From contig NZ_QXML01000005.1 in assembly GCF_003583985.1 (NCBI RefSeq), positions 87,679 to 151,678 of the forward strand: DNA of 64,000 nt. Reading direction: 5' to 3'. The notes under the pieces were generated by a model. It had not been told where the DNA came from. It saw only the letters and a list, made by a program, of their open reading frames with translations, and did no database searches. Shown one piece after another: positions 9,351 through 19,517 of the stretch (positions within the stretch are counted from its first letter, which is position 1; each line of letters begins with the position of its first letter). The stretch comes from Algoriphagus lacus (GTDB lineage Bacteria > Bacteroidota > Bacteroidia > Cytophagales > Cyclobacteriaceae). Both the position numbers and the translations under genes were made by a program.

Positions 9351-10040
9351 CTAAAAGTTGTAAAAATAACTAACCTTCGCCCAAAGGCGAGTCCTAAACC
9401 CTTCCTGAATGTAGCCATCGGTACGATAATCTAAACCCCACTCCAGTTTTTCTGTTTTGCTGAAAAATTTTCCCAGAGAGGCCACCAGTCTATTTTCGAT
9501 CTCAAAATCACCTCCTTGATGACTAAAAATTGATTCTGCAGAGCTTAGAAAATATAATTCACCGGGATCAACTTCCGCGCCCTGAAGTGGCACTTCCACC
9601 GAAAGCCGATACCGAAACCTGACTTCAAGTGGTTTATTTCGGGTAAAAGTCTGATCGGTTCTAAATCGATGATTGATTCTTACTACCCGGGATTTCTGAA
9701 GTAAAGCAAGCTGTTGAATAATTCTATTGCCGTCTTCATTTTCTTGAAATCGATGGAACAACCCCAAAGCAACACTCATTCCGGGCCTAAGACTCCTGTC
9801 AAAAAAGCCCATGATATCAGTCCGGTAATGGGAAAATTGAGGATTCTCTGAGTCAGAATCCTGATTATCATAGAGTATCTCCTGATTTTCAATTTTAAAA
9901 TTGAGTCGGTGTACTTCGTTTAACTTTCGAGTAAGTGAGACCTCGGGAAATACACCTGTAAAAAATCTATGATTTGATTGAGCTTGAACTTTCAAACTCA
10001 CGAAAACCAAGAAAACAGCAAGCAAAATTAGCTTTCTCAT
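9351..10040 (-). CDS. DUF2490 family outer-membrane beta-barrel protein
   Basis: 229 residues with an N-terminal signal peptide (cleavage near VQAQS). Alternating aromatic/hydrophobic strands follow, each about 10 residues and rich in Arg/Tyr/Phe (for example RVVRINHRFRTDQTF, EVRFRYRLSVEVPL). The final residue is phenylalanine, as in outer-membrane barrels. The pattern HRFFTGVFPEVSLTRKLNEVHRLNFKIENQEI matches the Bacteroidota DUF2490 family, whose function is unknown. Its start shares one base with the stop of the upstream gene, so the two are almost certainly co-transcribed and translationally coupled. Confidence 0.85.
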   Translation of the reverse strand: MRKLILLAVFLVFVSLKVQAQSNHRFFTGVFPEVSLTRKLNEVHRLNFKIENQEILYDNQDSDSENPQFSHYRTDIMGFFDRSLRPGMSVALGLFHRFQENEDGNRIIQQLALLQKSRVVRINHRFRTDQTFTRNKPLEVRFRYRLSVEVPLQGAEVDPGELYFLSSAESIFSHQGGDFEIENRLVASLGKFFSKTEKLEWGLDYRTDGYIQEGFRTRLWAKVSYFYNF

Positions 10041-10615
10041 TAAAAAACCAAATTATCCAAGGGGCGCAGTTGAACCTTAATGATCGAGATCAGAGAACCT
10101 TTCTCATCGAAAAGACCTTCCCAGACTTGCCAAGCTTCATTTTTTCCTTGAAAAACAATTTCATATTGGACAGTAATTCTCCCAGATTCGTCTTCATCAA
10201 AAAAATCCTCTAAGTCAGACTCTGACCCAATTAGTTGGCGTTGAATTTTTTGAACTGAAATTTCCTTAAACTCCTCGGAAAAATAATTCCTGATGTTAGT
10301 CCACGTCTCTGGAGGAATTTCGGAGGAAGGGATTTCAATTTCCACATCTTCGAGGTTACCCAGTGAATCAAACTCTACGCTATAGAGATAGCCATTCTTG
10401 GAAAACTTAGCTTCAAATGCTTTACCCTTTTGAGAATATTCCAGATACCATTTTGGCTTACGCAGGTCTTCGAATGCATCAGTAAGCCATTCTTTAGCAG
10501 AAATTGGCACTTGTGAAGGCTTAACTTTTACTTCCCTTTCTGTTTTTTCCTGAGAGAAGGCAAAAAAAGAAATCCAAAAAAAAATGATTGCAAGAATTGG
10601 GCGAACAAGCTTCAT
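10040..10615 (-). CDS. Exported PepSY-like hypothetical protein
   Basis: 191 residues with a clear signal peptide (cleavage near FAFSQ). The body has two repeated units of the form W.LEYS..GKAFEAKF...GYLYSVEFDS.GNLEDVEIEI and V.YEIVFQGKNEAWQVWEGLFDEKGSLISI. This is the beta-rich layout of the PepSY-like/BLIP-like domains found in Bacteroidota periplasmic proteins. The specific function is unknown. It is the first gene of a two-gene unit with the DUF2490 barrel protein, which suggests a periplasmic partner or substrate-binding role for the barrel. The domain assignment is from pattern only. Confidence 0.65.
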   Translation of the reverse strand: MKLVRPILAIIFFWISFFAFSQEKTEREVKVKPSQVPISAKEWLTDAFEDLRKPKWYLEYSQKGKAFEAKFSKNGYLYSVEFDSLGNLEDVEIEIPSSEIPPETWTNIRNYFSEEFKEISVQKIQRQLIGSESDLEDFFDEDESGRITVQYEIVFQGKNEAWQVWEGLFDEKGSLISIIKVQLRPLDNLVF

Positions 10616-10620
10616 AGTTA

Positions 10621-10656
10621 AAAAGAAAAAACCGCGGCTTATGAAAGCCGCGGTTA
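10621..10656 (-). terminator. Intrinsic terminator after aconitase
   Basis: A perfect 11-pair stem (AACCGCGGCTT with AAGCCGCGGTT) encloses a four-base loop. On the minus strand it is followed by a T-rich run with one interruption. It lies 13 bases beyond the aconitase stop and immediately before the start of the PepSY-like gene, so it separates the two units. Confidence 0.85.
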
Positions 10657-10668
10657 TTATGTTTCAAT

Positions 10669-12933
10669 TTAATTGGCTGCAGCCTTAATCAAATTCAAAG
10701 CTGCACCGGCCTTAAACCATTCAATTTGACCTTCATTGTAGGTATGGTTTGCAGTAATTGTATGTGTACTACCATCCTTGTGATTCAGGACAATCTGCAG
10801 AGGTTTACCAGGAGCAAATGAAGTTAATCCAAGGATATCAATTACATCATCTTCATGAATGAGGTCATAATCCGCAGGATTGGCAAACGTCAAAGCCAGC
10901 ATACCTTGTTTCTTAAGGTTGGTTTCGTGAATACGTGCAAATGATTTTACCAAAATCGCACGGACACCAAGGAATCGTGGTTCCATAGCCGCGTGTTCTC
11001 TTGAAGAACCTTCACCATAATTTTCGTCCCCAACTACAATGGATCCAATTCCATGCTGCTTGTAATGACGCTGAGTGGCAGGCACTTCACCGTATTCACC
11101 GGTCAGCTGATTTTTAACTTTATTGGTAGCATCGTTGAAAGCATTCACTGCCCCGATGAGCATATTATTGGAGATATTGTCCAAATGCCCTCTGTATTTC
11201 AGCCAAGGACCAGCCATAGAAATATGGTCAGTGGTACACTTCCCTTTTGCCTTGATCAAAAGTTTCAATCCCTTCAGGTCAGTGCCTTCCCAAGCAGGGA
11301 AAGAATCTAACAATTGTAAACGGTCTGACTTTGGATCTACCAGCACATTAACTTTAGATCCATCCTCAGCTGGAGCCTGATAACCAGCATCTTCCACCGC
11401 AAATCCTTTTGTTGGAAGCTCAAGTCCTTTTGGTTCTTCCAATTTCACCTGTTGACCTTCAGCATTCGTCAGGGTATCGGTAATTGGGTTGAAAGTCAAA
11501 TCCCCCGCGATTGCAAGAGCAGTTACAATTTCCGGAGACGCAACAAACGCATGCGTGTTTGGATTACCGTCTGCACGCTTTGCAAAGTTTCTGTTGAAGG
11601 AAGTAATAATGGAGTTTTTCTCCTGCTTTTCAGCACCATGTCGAGCCCACTGACCGATGCAAGGACCGCATGCATTTGCCAGGACTACTCCTCCCATTTT
11701 ACCGAAAGTATCCAAGAATCCATCTCTCTCTACAGTGAATCGTACTTGCTCAGAACCAGGAGTGATGGTGTATTCTGATTTGGCGATCAATTTTTTGTCA
11801 ACGGCCTGCTGAGCCAAAGAAGCTGCTCTTGAGATATCTTCGTAAGACGAGTTGGTACATGAACCGATCAAACCAACATCAAGCTTTGCCGGCCAACCGT
11901 TTTCCTTTACCGCAGCAGCAAATTTTGAAATAGGCCATGCCAAATCTGGAGTGAAAGGACCGTTAACATGCGGCTCAAGCTCCGAAAGATTAATTTCAAT
12001 CAACTGATCGAAATAAGCTTCAGGATTTGCATAAACTTCAGAATCTCCTGTCAAGTGCTCAGCGATAGCATTTGCCATGGCAGCAATATCCGAACGGCCA
12101 GTGCCACTAAGGTAAGCTGCAGATTTTTCATCATATCCAAAAATGGAAGTCGTTGCCCCGATTTCGGCACCCATGTTACAAATCGTCCCTTTTCCTGTTG
12201 CAGAAAGTGAACGTGCACCATCCCCAAAATATTCAACAATTGCACCGGTACCTCCTTTAACAGTGAGAATTCCGGCCACTTTAAGGATTACATCTTTTGC
12301 AGAAGTCCAACCAGACATTTTGCCGGTCAATTTTACACCGATCAACTTTGGAAACTTCAATTCCCATGGTAAACCAGCCATGACATCACAGGCATCAGCT
12401 CCACCAACGCCAATAGCAATCATTCCAAGACCACCGGCATTTGGTGTGTGGGAGTCTGTACCGATCATCATTCCTCCAGGAAAAGCATAGTTTTCCAAAA
12501 CTACTTGGTGGATAATACCTGCACCTGGCTTCCAGAATCCGATACCGTATTTATTGGACACAGAAGCCAAAAAGTCATAAACCTCTCTGTTCTTGTCTTT
12601 AGCTTTATTTAAATCTTTTTCTGCACCTACTTCAGCCTGAATTAAGTGATCGCAATGGACAGTTGAAGGGACAGCTACTTTGTCTCGACCAGCTTGCATA
12701 AACTGCAACAATGCCATCTGAGCAGTTGCATCCTGCATTGCCACTCTGTCTGGCTGAAAATCTACGTAGGAAGCACCTCTTTTAAAGGCCTGAGAAGCAG
12801 GACCTTCTGTCAAGTGAGCATAGAGAATTTTCTCAGTCAAAGTGAGTGGTCGTCCAACAGCCTTACGTGCAGCTGCGATACGCTCCGGAAACCGGGCATA
12901 GACCTCTTTGATCATCTCGATATCAAAAGCCAT
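10669..12933 (-). CDS. acn: Aconitate hydratase, mitochondrial-type
   Basis: 754 residues, the usual length of the mitochondrial-type aconitase common in Bacteroidota. It isomerises citrate to isocitrate in the TCA cycle in the cytoplasm. The [4Fe-4S] ligands are visible as Cys359 in GSCTNSS and Cys422/Cys425 in ACGPCIGQW. The N-terminal stretch [20 protein letters not shown] and the C-terminal swivel motif [15 protein letters not shown] are intact. It is transcribed alone, with a strong terminator downstream and a 428-base divergent gap upstream. Confidence 0.97.
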   Translation of the reverse strand: MAFDIEMIKEVYARFPERIAAARKAVGRPLTLTEKILYAHLTEGPASQAFKRGASYVDFQPDRVAMQDATAQMALLQFMQAGRDKVAVPSTVHCDHLIQAEVGAEKDLNKAKDKNREVYDFLASVSNKYGIGFWKPGAGIIHQVVLENYAFPGGMMIGTDSHTPNAGGLGMIAIGVGGADACDVMAGLPWELKFPKLIGVKLTGKMSGWTSAKDVILKVAGILTVKGGTGAIVEYFGDGARSLSATGKGTICNMGAEIGATTSIFGYDEKSAAYLSGTGRSDIAAMANAIAEHLTGDSEVYANPEAYFDQLIEINLSELEPHVNGPFTPDLAWPISKFAAAVKENGWPAKLDVGLIGSCTNSSYEDISRAASLAQQAVDKKLIAKSEYTITPGSEQVRFTVERDGFLDTFGKMGGVVLANACGPCIGQWARHGAEKQEKNSIITSFNRNFAKRADGNPNTHAFVASPEIVTALAIAGDLTFNPITDTLTNAEGQQVKLEEPKGLELPTKGFAVEDAGYQAPAEDGSKVNVLVDPKSDRLQLLDSFPAWEGTDLKGLKLLIKAKGKCTTDHISMAGPWLKYRGHLDNISNNMLIGAVNAFNDATNKVKNQLTGEYGEVPATQRHYKQHGIGSIVVGDENYGEGSSREHAAMEPRFLGVRAILVKSFARIHETNLKKQGMLALTFANPADYDLIHEDDVIDILGLTSFAPGKPLQIVLNHKDGSTHTITANHTYNEGQIEWFKAGAALNLIKAAAN

Positions 12934-13361
12934 TATTCTGAATATTTAGGTGGATAAAAGGTTCAAATTTTCGAACGCGAATATAGACAAAAGACCTAAG
13001 AAAAGGTAACCCACTTTTGATTGAATTGGAGTGTTTTCAAGATTCAATTTGCTCGAATAAAAAAAATTATAGCCCATCATTTAAAACATTAATAGAAAAC
13101 CCTGTAATGATGTCATTTATTCAAATTCGAAAAACAATTGAGCTTCTTTAGACATAAAGGGTCTAATAAACATTTAATTATTGCTTTTCTGGTGAATCAA
13201 ATATTCGGCACCATTTTGGGTTCTTTTCTACAAAAACAAGGAGCGGATGAGAATTTATAGACGGCATATTCCAAAAGCTTTATTAGTTAAAAAATATCTA
13301 GTAATATTATACCACAACTAGAGCAAAACACTTTTCTTGCCAGAGGTCAATTGGAGTTTTC
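12934..13361. other. 428-base divergent intergenic region between acn and a 7TM histidine kinase gene
   Basis: It must hold the promoters for both flanking genes, but I found no convincing TAnnTTTG element on either strand. A six-base inverted repeat TTAGAC/GTCTAA (13148-13153 and 13161-13166, seven-base spacer) is the most operator-like element. The only short ORFs are under 20 codons and I do not support them. Confidence 0.5.
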
Positions 13362-15137
13362 ATGGAGTTTATTCTTAATCCGTACGCGCTTACCCTAATT
13401 ATTTCAAGTTTATTAGTCGGCGGATTATCGCTTTTTATCGGACTGAAGGTAGAAGAATCTGTTAGGTGGATAGTCTTCGCCATGTTGTCTTTCACCGTTT
13501 GGGGATTCTTTTACGGTTTAGAACTTACCGCTCAGACTGTTCCTGAAATGCTCTTTTGGAGCAAGCTTCAATACATTGGATTGCTCGCGGCACCTGCGAG
13601 CTGGCTGGTCTTTGCATTGAAATATACAGGGGTGGATACCTCCAACAAAAAGTGGGTCTTCCCTTCCATTTTTGCTCTTCCCATTCTTACCTATATAATA
13701 GTCCTAACCAATACCTGGCACCACCTACATTATAAAAGCAACTGGTTGATCACCACAGGCCCCTTTCCCCTACTGGGAATTGAAAAGGGGATTTGGTATT
13801 CAGTTCAAATCGCCTTTTCCTATGTTTTCTACTTCCTTGGGACTTATATTATTTGGAAAAGGTTCAGGTATGCTAATATCCATTTCAAACTTCAAACCCG
13901 ATTATTGATAATTGCCGGTTTTTTCCCACTGATAATCAACATGCTTTATCAATTCTCATGGCTTAAGCCATTTGAAGGATTGGATATGACACCCTATGCT
14001 TTTTTATTCACCTACCTTTTTATTGCAGTGGCTATTTTGAGATTCAACCTATTTAATCTCAAACCAGTTGCACGGGATAAAATCCTTGAGGTAATGACTA
14101 GGGGGGTGATCATCTTTGACCATAGAAATAAAATCATCGATTTTAATTCCGCTTGCAAAAACTATTTTCCCAATCCCATTCAAGTCAAATTGGGAAATTT
14201 AGCAGAAAAAATATTTTTTGATAGACCTGAAATCATAGACCTTCTGAACAATCAGGAGCGTCAGATAATAGAAAGCAAAGTAAAATTTTCGGGAGAAGAA
14301 TCAGTTCTCAAAATAGAAGCAGTTCCAATTTCCGACAGCAAGGCGCTAGTTTCCGGAATGATGTTACTCTTCGATGACATTACTGCCGAAATAAAAATAA
14401 ATGAACGGCTTAAAAAACAGGCGACTGAGCTTCAGCAGCTCAATGATCTAAAAGACAAGTTTTTCAGCATTATTTCCCATGATTTAAAAGGCCCCGTTTT
14501 TGGAGTGAAAGAACTTATTCATCTCACTCAAAACGGTTTGATTTCCGAAGAAGAATTCATGAGTATGCTGCCTGAAGTATCCAAAAACATGGAGCATGTA
14601 GCTATACTTTTGGAAAATCTCTTGGCATGGACCAGCTCCCAGCTTCGTGGGGAATATGTTCAGCCACAAATCTTAGACTTAAATCGATTGGTCACCAGCC
14701 AAAAAACACTCCTAGACAGAATTGCTGTTGAAAAATCAATTCAGATTGAGCTTTTAGGTTTTGAAAACTCATGGGTCAAAGCGGATAAAAATATGCTGGA
14801 ATTGATTCTTCGTAATCTGATTTCCAATGCCATAAAATTCTCAAATCCCGGGAGCAAGGTGGTGGTGTCAAATGAGGATTTGGGAGATATGCAAAAACTT
14901 TGTGTCAAAGACTATGGAGTAGGCATCTCCGAGGAAAACCTAGAAAAACTTAATCAGGGAATTTCTTTTACCACCAGGGGACAGAGCAATGAAACCGGTA
15001 CTGGATTAGGACTATTACTGGTGCGTGAATACATCATTAAAAATGGAGGCTCCTTATCCATCAGTTCCACTCTGGGTGAAGGGACCAAATTTTGCATTTC
15101 CATTCCAAAAGCCATCCAGCCGGTCAGCCTCGTTTAA
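13362..15137 (+). CDS. Membrane sensor histidine kinase with 7TM N-terminal region and PAS domain
   Basis: 591 residues. The first ~235 contain seven hydrophobic helices and match the histidine kinase 7TM N-terminal module (GLELTAQTVPEMLFWSKLQYIGL..PASWLVFALKYTG). A PAS domain at ~240-345 (VMTRGVIIFDHRNKIIDFNSAC) is followed by a HisKA helix with His373 in ISHDLKGPVFG and a HATPase domain (N box LRNLISNAIKF, G boxes DYGVGIS and GTGLGLLLV). It would autophosphorylate on His373 at the inner membrane. No response regulator gene is adjacent, so it is an orphan kinase here. Its 3' end overlaps the convergent acyl-CoA reductase gene by four bases. Confidence 0.93.
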   Translation: MEFILNPYALTLIISSLLVGGLSLFIGLKVEESVRWIVFAMLSFTVWGFFYGLELTAQTVPEMLFWSKLQYIGLLAAPASWLVFALKYTGVDTSNKKWVFPSIFALPILTYIIVLTNTWHHLHYKSNWLITTGPFPLLGIEKGIWYSVQIAFSYVFYFLGTYIIWKRFRYANIHFKLQTRLLIIAGFFPLIINMLYQFSWLKPFEGLDMTPYAFLFTYLFIAVAILRFNLFNLKPVARDKILEVMTRGVIIFDHRNKIIDFNSACKNYFPNPIQVKLGNLAEKIFFDRPEIIDLLNNQERQIIESKVKFSGEESVLKIEAVPISDSKALVSGMMLLFDDITAEIKINERLKKQATELQQLNDLKDKFFSIISHDLKGPVFGVKELIHLTQNGLISEEEFMSMLPEVSKNMEHVAILLENLLAWTSSQLRGEYVQPQILDLNRLVTSQKTLLDRIAVEKSIQIELLGFENSWVKADKNMLELILRNLISNAIKFSNPGSKVVVSNEDLGDMQKLCVKDYGVGISEENLEKLNQGISFTTRGQSNETGTGLGLLLVREYIIKNGGSLSISSTLGEGTKFCISIPKAIQPVSLV

Positions 15138-16162
15138 CTAAGCTCCAAAAGAAATTTCAGGGTATCCATTTTATCTGCATATTCTCCGGGTCCTGGATAT
15201 TGAGCTGATCCGAATGGAACTGCCCCATGAACCTGATCAGAACTCGCAACTATACATTGTATTTTAGCTTCGATCTCCTTTAAATCCTTGAGAAGCTTTT
15301 CCTCATTCTCATACAATTCGTAAAACAGTACGCCAATTGGTGAAACCAGATCTTTGCTTTGCTTTAGCAGCAAAAATCCATTGTCAAGGTGAGGTTCATT
15401 GTTCACCAAGTAAATCGACTTGTTGTACTCATAATTATTCAGGTATTTATGGTTTGATGCCACCCAATCGAACCTCTCCAAAATCCCCAAAAGACGCTGA
15501 AGTTGTTCTTCATTTTTTATAAAAATCTTGGAAACGTTTCTGCATCCCAATCCAAAATAGAGGAAGATATCCCATCCCAGCTTTTCCAGTTCCTCATCCG
15601 ATTCTTGTCCAGTCAAAACCGCAACTGATGTCCGGTTTGAGCGGATAATACTTGGATATTTACCGAAATAATAGTTGAAGTATCGGGCAGAATTGTCGCT
15701 TCCGGTAGCGATATAGGCATCCTTACCTTTTAGCATTTCCTCGATTTGAATATGATTTTGAAATCTTGGCTCAAGTCGGATTAATTGGTCAATAATCCAT
15801 TTTGAAAAAACCGAATCGGCAGAACTCAACTTGATCGAGGCGATGTGTCCGGTAATTAGAACGCACAATAAGTCGTGAAAGCCTACTCCGGGAATATTAC
15901 CTGCCATCAAAATTCCTACAGTCTTTGGAATTACCCAGTCGGGAAAGGCATAAGCTGAAAGCCATTCATCAAGATTTTTTCTATCCAGAATTATTGAAAT
16001 ACCTTTTAGAGCTGATTGAATTGAGATCTCCGTAAACCAGCTATTCTGATTTTGAACTCTTCGGACAAGGTTTTCCTGATCAACCTGATCCAACTGACTA
16101 ATAAATTCTCCCAAACGGGAAAATGCCTCTATCCTATCCTTAAATGGTATTTCTGCAATCAT
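15134..16162 (-). CDS. Acyl-CoA reductase, LuxC-type
   Basis: 342 residues of the LuxC/acyl-CoA reductase family, within the aldehyde dehydrogenase-like superfamily. It is shorter than the ~480-residue LuxC of luminous bacteria, mainly at the N-terminus. Recognisable blocks are VGILMAGNIPGVGFHDLLCVLITGH (nucleotide-binding side), IIRSNRTSVAVLTG and FLYFGLGCRNVSKIF, where Cys207 is the expected thioester nucleophile. It would reduce an activated fatty acyl group to an aldehyde using NADPH. No luciferase (luxAB) or luxD/luxE gene is nearby. It is divergent from a ferredoxin gene, an arrangement I recall from other Bacteroidota. A TAACTTTG element lies only four bases before the start codon, so the mRNA could be leaderless. 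Confidence 0.88.
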   Translation of the reverse strand: MIAEIPFKDRIEAFSRLGEFISQLDQVDQENLVRRVQNQNSWFTEISIQSALKGISIILDRKNLDEWLSAYAFPDWVIPKTVGILMAGNIPGVGFHDLLCVLITGHIASIKLSSADSVFSKWIIDQLIRLEPRFQNHIQIEEMLKGKDAYIATGSDNSARYFNYYFGKYPSIIRSNRTSVAVLTGQESDEELEKLGWDIFLYFGLGCRNVSKIFIKNEEQLQRLLGILERFDWVASNHKYLNNYEYNKSIYLVNNEPHLDNGFLLLKQSKDLVSPIGVLFYELYENEEKLLKDLKEIEAKIQCIVASSDQVHGAVPFGSAQYPGPGEYADKMDTLKFLLELS

Positions 16163-16230
16163 GGCTCAAAGTTACCAAAAGGCTCTGAGCATGGAATAAA
16201 TTTAAATTAATTAGTGTGACAACTTTTTTA

Positions 16231-16261
16231 TTGCCTTGGAGTTCCTGAGATTGTACTTTTG
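16231..16261 (+). promoter_or_regulatory. Predicted promoter of the ferredoxin gene
   Basis: TTG at 16231-16233, a 20-base spacer and a perfect TAnnTTTG (TACTTTTG) at 16254-16261 lie 20 bases upstream of the ferredoxin ATG. This is one of the best matches to the Bacteroidota consensus in the window. Confidence 0.6.
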
Positions 16262-16278
16262 AGCATCTAATTGATTGA

Positions 16279-16627
<349 letters not shown>

Positions 16628-16629
<2 letters not shown>

Positions 16630-16651
16630 AGTGGCTAAGGCCACTTTTTTT
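16628..16651 (+). terminator. Intrinsic terminator of the ferredoxin gene
   Basis: An eight-pair stem (AAAGTGGC with GCCACTTT) with loop TAAG runs into further T residues. It overlaps the stop codon. Confidence 0.85.
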
Positions 16652-16736
16652 GTTTAATGAGGTCAAAATTTATTGTTGATTTTAAACCCCTTATACTCGA
16701 AAATAAACTACTCCTCAAAAAAAAGTATAACTCGCT

Positions 16737-16769
16737 TTTGAATTCTAGTTAGCTTTTCCTTTATCTTAG
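16737..16769 (+). promoter_or_regulatory. Possible promoter of the PUR-domain gene
   Basis: TTTG at 16737-16740 is followed after 21 bases by TATCTTAG at 16762-16769, one mismatch from TAnnTTTG. The leader would be about 35 bases. Weak pattern match. Confidence 0.35.
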
Positions 16770-16811
16770 AACCTATAATTAAGCACAAATCAACCCAAAA
16801 TCAGGAGCACT

Positions 16812-17141
16812 GTGGAAGATCAACGAGGATACGACAGAGATGAAATTTTCTCTAAAAAAGTGAAGGCTGGCAAAAGAACTTATTTTTTTGATATTAAATC
16901 CACCCGAGCCAACGATTACTACATTACAATTACAGAAAGTAAGCGAAGAATGAATGGTGACAGCTTCAGCTATGAGAAGCATAAAATTTTTCTTTACAAA
17001 GAAGATTTTTTCAAGTTTGTAAATGCACTCAATGAAGCGGTGGATCATGTTAAAAATGATCTTTTACCGGATTTTGATTTTGAGCAGTTTGAAAACGAAG
17101 ACACTGAAAACGAAATCAATGATGAATTGAAATGGGAATAA
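16812..17141 (+). CDS. DUF3276 family PUR-domain nucleic-acid-binding protein
   Basis: 109 residues from a GTG at 16812 preceded by AGGAG. The sequence DEIFSKKVKAGKRTYFFDIKSTRANDYYITITESKR, then HKIFLYKEDFFKFVNALNEAV, is the single PUR repeat of DUF3276: a beta-sheet followed by a helix. It is related to eukaryotic Pur-alpha and to the Borrelia DNA/RNA-binding protein BpuR. An acidic tail (DFDFEQFENEDTENEINDE) follows. It is expected to bind single-stranded or structured nucleic acid in the cytoplasm; the target is unknown. A hairpin terminator lies 52 bases downstream, so it appears to be a single-gene unit. Confidence 0.88.
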   Translation: MEDQRGYDRDEIFSKKVKAGKRTYFFDIKSTRANDYYITITESKRRMNGDSFSYEKHKIFLYKEDFFKFVNALNEAVDHVKNDLLPDFDFEQFENEDTENEINDELKWE

Positions 17142-17164
17142 TGCCGTACAGGTTTGGCGATTGC

Positions 17165-17220
17165 TAATCCATCACGGATTAAGGTATATTTGAGGAGGCT
17201 TTTGCCTCCTTTTATATTTA
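17165..17220 (+). terminator. Terminator of the PUR-domain gene, preceded by a second small inverted repeat
   Basis: AGGAGGC (17193-17199), loop TTTT and GCCTCCT (17204-17210) are followed by a T-rich run. Just upstream TAATCC/GGATTA (17165-17170 and 17176-17181) forms another six-pair hairpin. The terminator ends only six bases before the chosen ATG of the permease gene, so it could also act as a leader attenuator. Confidence 0.75.
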
Positions 17221-17225
17221 TAAAG

Positions 17226-18320
17226 ATGCAGCGGTTTTTTGTATATCTGATCTTATTTCTGGCAGCCTTTTTTTTATTTGGCTGGTACTTTTCCAATATT
17301 ACGCTTTACCTAATTATCTCATTAATCATTGCGGCATTACTTCGCCCATTGACTAATCGCCTCAATGATTTCCACCTTCTTGGGCAGCACATTCCTAGAT
17401 GGCTTGCAATCTTGATTTCGTATGCAGCCATTGTTTTATTGGTTGTTATGCTGGGACTGTTGTATTTCCCGTTGATCAATGACCAAATTATTATTCTATC
17501 CGAATTGGATTTGGAAGGAATTTATCTTCAAATCAAAGAACCCGTCAGTCGTGTAGAACGATTTCTGCTTCGATACGAATTACTTGAAAACAAGCCTGGA
17601 TCACTTTTCGAAGAATTAAAAAAGTCTATCATTGAATTTGTTAAAAGCTTTGATTTCGGTGGCTTTATCAGTGGTTTGATTGACCTGACGACCAGTTTCT
17701 TAATAGGCACGATGGCCATTGCCTTTATTACCTTCTTCCTTCTTTTGGAGAATGGGCTTTTGAGAAGGAATCTGCTTAATCTCATTCCTAATCCCTATTT
17801 CGAACTTTCCGTCGCCACATTTACAAAGGTGGAAAAACTACTTTCCAATTACCTGTTTGGGCTTATGCTTCAGATGCTTGCTATTTTTTCATTGGCTAGC
17901 CTAGGTCTATCAATTGCCGGGATAGAATATGCCCTTACCATTGCACTATTTGCAGCTATTGCAAACCTCATACCCTACGCAGGACCCATACTTGGGGCAG
18001 TATTCGGCCTGATTGTCGGAGTGTCCACCGGTACATTTACCACTGATTCAGAATATACCTATCTACTTTTCAAGATATTGTCTGTTTTTGCTTTTGTACA
18101 ACTCACTGATAATGTGGTGCTCCAACCAATGATTTTCTCCAAATCAGTCAAAGCACATCCCCTTGAGATATTTGTTATTATCTTTGCCGGGGCAAAAATT
18201 GCCGGTATTCCGGGGATGATCTTTGCAATTCCGGTTTATACCATATTCAGAGTATCTGTGATGGAGTTCTACAAAGGGTATAAATCCTATCGAATCTTTA
18301 AAATTAAAGCAACGAATTAA
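17226..18320 (+). CDS. AI-2E family transporter, second copy
   Basis: 364 residues from the ATG at 17226. A TTG further upstream would place a terminator hairpin inside the coding sequence, so the ATG is preferred, and it gives the same length as the paralogue at 4297. Topology is as expected: N-terminal hydrophobic pairs, a soluble segment (~85-155) and C-terminal helices with NLIPYAGPILGAVFG and the tail block IFAGAKIAGIPGMIFAIPVY. The substrate is unknown; the family contains AI-2 and other small-molecule exporters. Its stop shares one base with the ychF start (TAATG), so the two are translationally coupled. Confidence 0.9.
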   Translation: MQRFFVYLILFLAAFFLFGWYFSNITLYLIISLIIAALLRPLTNRLNDFHLLGQHIPRWLAILISYAAIVLLVVMLGLLYFPLINDQIIILSELDLEGIYLQIKEPVSRVERFLLRYELLENKPGSLFEELKKSIIEFVKSFDFGGFISGLIDLTTSFLIGTMAIAFITFFLLLENGLLRRNLLNLIPNPYFELSVATFTKVEKLLSNYLFGLMLQMLAIFSLASLGLSIAGIEYALTIALFAAIANLIPYAGPILGAVFGLIVGVSTGTFTTDSEYTYLLFKILSVFAFVQLTDNVVLQPMIFSKSVKAHPLEIFVIIFAGAKIAGIPGMIFAIPVYTIFRVSVMEFYKGYKSYRIFKIKATN

Positions 18321-19417
18321 TGGCATTACAATGTGGCATAGTAGGTCTTCCAAATGTTGGAAAATCCACCTTGTTTAATGCGCTATCAAGCGCCAAAGCA
18401 GAAGCGGCAAACTTCCCTTTTTGTACCATCGAACCTAATGTGGGCGTCGTTTCCGTTCCTGACAGGCGACTTCAGGTTTTGGAGGGACTAGTCAATCCAC
18501 AGCGGGTGGTACCTACTATCATTGAGTTTGTAGATATCGCAGGCTTGGTAAAAGGCGCATCCAAAGGTGAAGGCCTTGGAAATAAATTTCTTGCCAATAT
18601 CCGTGAGGTGGATGCGATCATTCACGTAATTCGCTGCTTTGAAGATGAGAACATTGTTCACGTCGCGGGTGGTGTTGACCCGATTTTTGACAAAGAAGTG
18701 ATCGACACCGAGCTTCAGTTGAAGGATTTGGAATCTGTCGAAAAGAAAATTCAGCGAATCGAAAAAATAGCCAAATCCGGTGACGCCAAGGCAAAAGTGG
18801 AGCTTGAAGTCCTGAACCGATTCAAGAACGGATTAACCTCAGGCCTCAATGCACGTGCAGTGGAAATAGACAAGGAAGAATTTGAAGCCGTAAGAGATTT
18901 GCACCTTTTAACCATCAAGCCCGTACTCTACGTGGCCAATGTTGACGAGGGAAGCATCCTGACAGGAAACAAGTTTGTCGACAAACTGAAAGAAAAAGTC
19001 AAAGAAGAAAATGCTGAAGTAATAATCCTTTGCGCAGCAATTGAATCACAGATTGCAGAGTTTGAGGATGCAGATGAAAAGTCACTTTTTCTTTCTGAAT
19101 ATGGATTGGAGGAAAGCGGATTGAACAGATTGATTTCTGCAGCCTACTCTTTACTGGACCTTATTACCTATTTTACAGCAGGTGTTCAGGAAGTTAGAGC
19201 TTGGACAATCAAAAAAGGCTGGAAAGCACCACAAGCCGCTGGAGTCATTCACACTGATTTTGAACGTGGGTTTATAAAAGCTGAAGTCATAAAACTTGCC
19301 GATTATCAGCAATTCAAAAATGAAGCTGGGTGCCGAGAAAATGGGAAAATTGCCATTGAAGGAAAAGAATACGTGGTTCAGGACGGCGATATCATGCATT
19401 TTAGGTTCAACGTTTGA
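18320..19417 (+). CDS. ychF: Redox-regulated ATPase YchF (Obg-like)
   Basis: 365 residues, the standard length. The P-loop GLPNVGKST is at residues 8-16, the switch region [16 protein letters not shown] follows, and the specificity region shows NVDEGS where GTPases have NKxD, in line with ATP preference. The C-terminal TGS-like domain ends [40 protein letters not shown]. It is a ribosome-associated ATPase linked to translation and oxidative stress. It is coupled to the upstream permease by a one-base overlap, and no clear hairpin follows it. Confidence 0.97.
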   Translation: MALQCGIVGLPNVGKSTLFNALSSAKAEAANFPFCTIEPNVGVVSVPDRRLQVLEGLVNPQRVVPTIIEFVDIAGLVKGASKGEGLGNKFLANIREVDAIIHVIRCFEDENIVHVAGGVDPIFDKEVIDTELQLKDLESVEKKIQRIEKIAKSGDAKAKVELEVLNRFKNGLTSGLNARAVEIDKEEFEAVRDLHLLTIKPVLYVANVDEGSILTGNKFVDKLKEKVKEENAEVIILCAAIESQIAEFEDADEKSLFLSEYGLEESGLNRLISAAYSLLDLITYFTAGVQEVRAWTIKKGWKAPQAAGVIHTDFERGFIKAEVIKLADYQQFKNEAGCRENGKIAIEGKEYVVQDGDIMHFRFNV

Positions 19418-19517
19418 CTTTTTTTGAATTTTATTTGTACTTTTACCCACTGCTTATCCACCCCCAATTACCAAGCATTTTATTTCACAATTTGTCTCAT
19501 TTTATTTTTAATTCACC

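Noticed and set aside
10669..12933. Several long open frames antisense to aconitase, SusC and glutamine synthetase
   Set aside because: They are shadows of strong coding frames, with no domain similarity.
13108..13152. Tiny ATG frame upstream of the 7TM kinase
   Set aside because: Only 14 codons, with no ribosome-binding signal or attenuator structure seen.
15134..16162. Bioluminescence operon
   Set aside because: No luciferase, LuxD or LuxE gene is near the LuxC-type reductase.
17154..17225. TTG start for the second AI-2E permease
   Set aside because: It would place a clear terminator hairpin inside the gene; the ATG at 17226 gives the same length as the paralogue.
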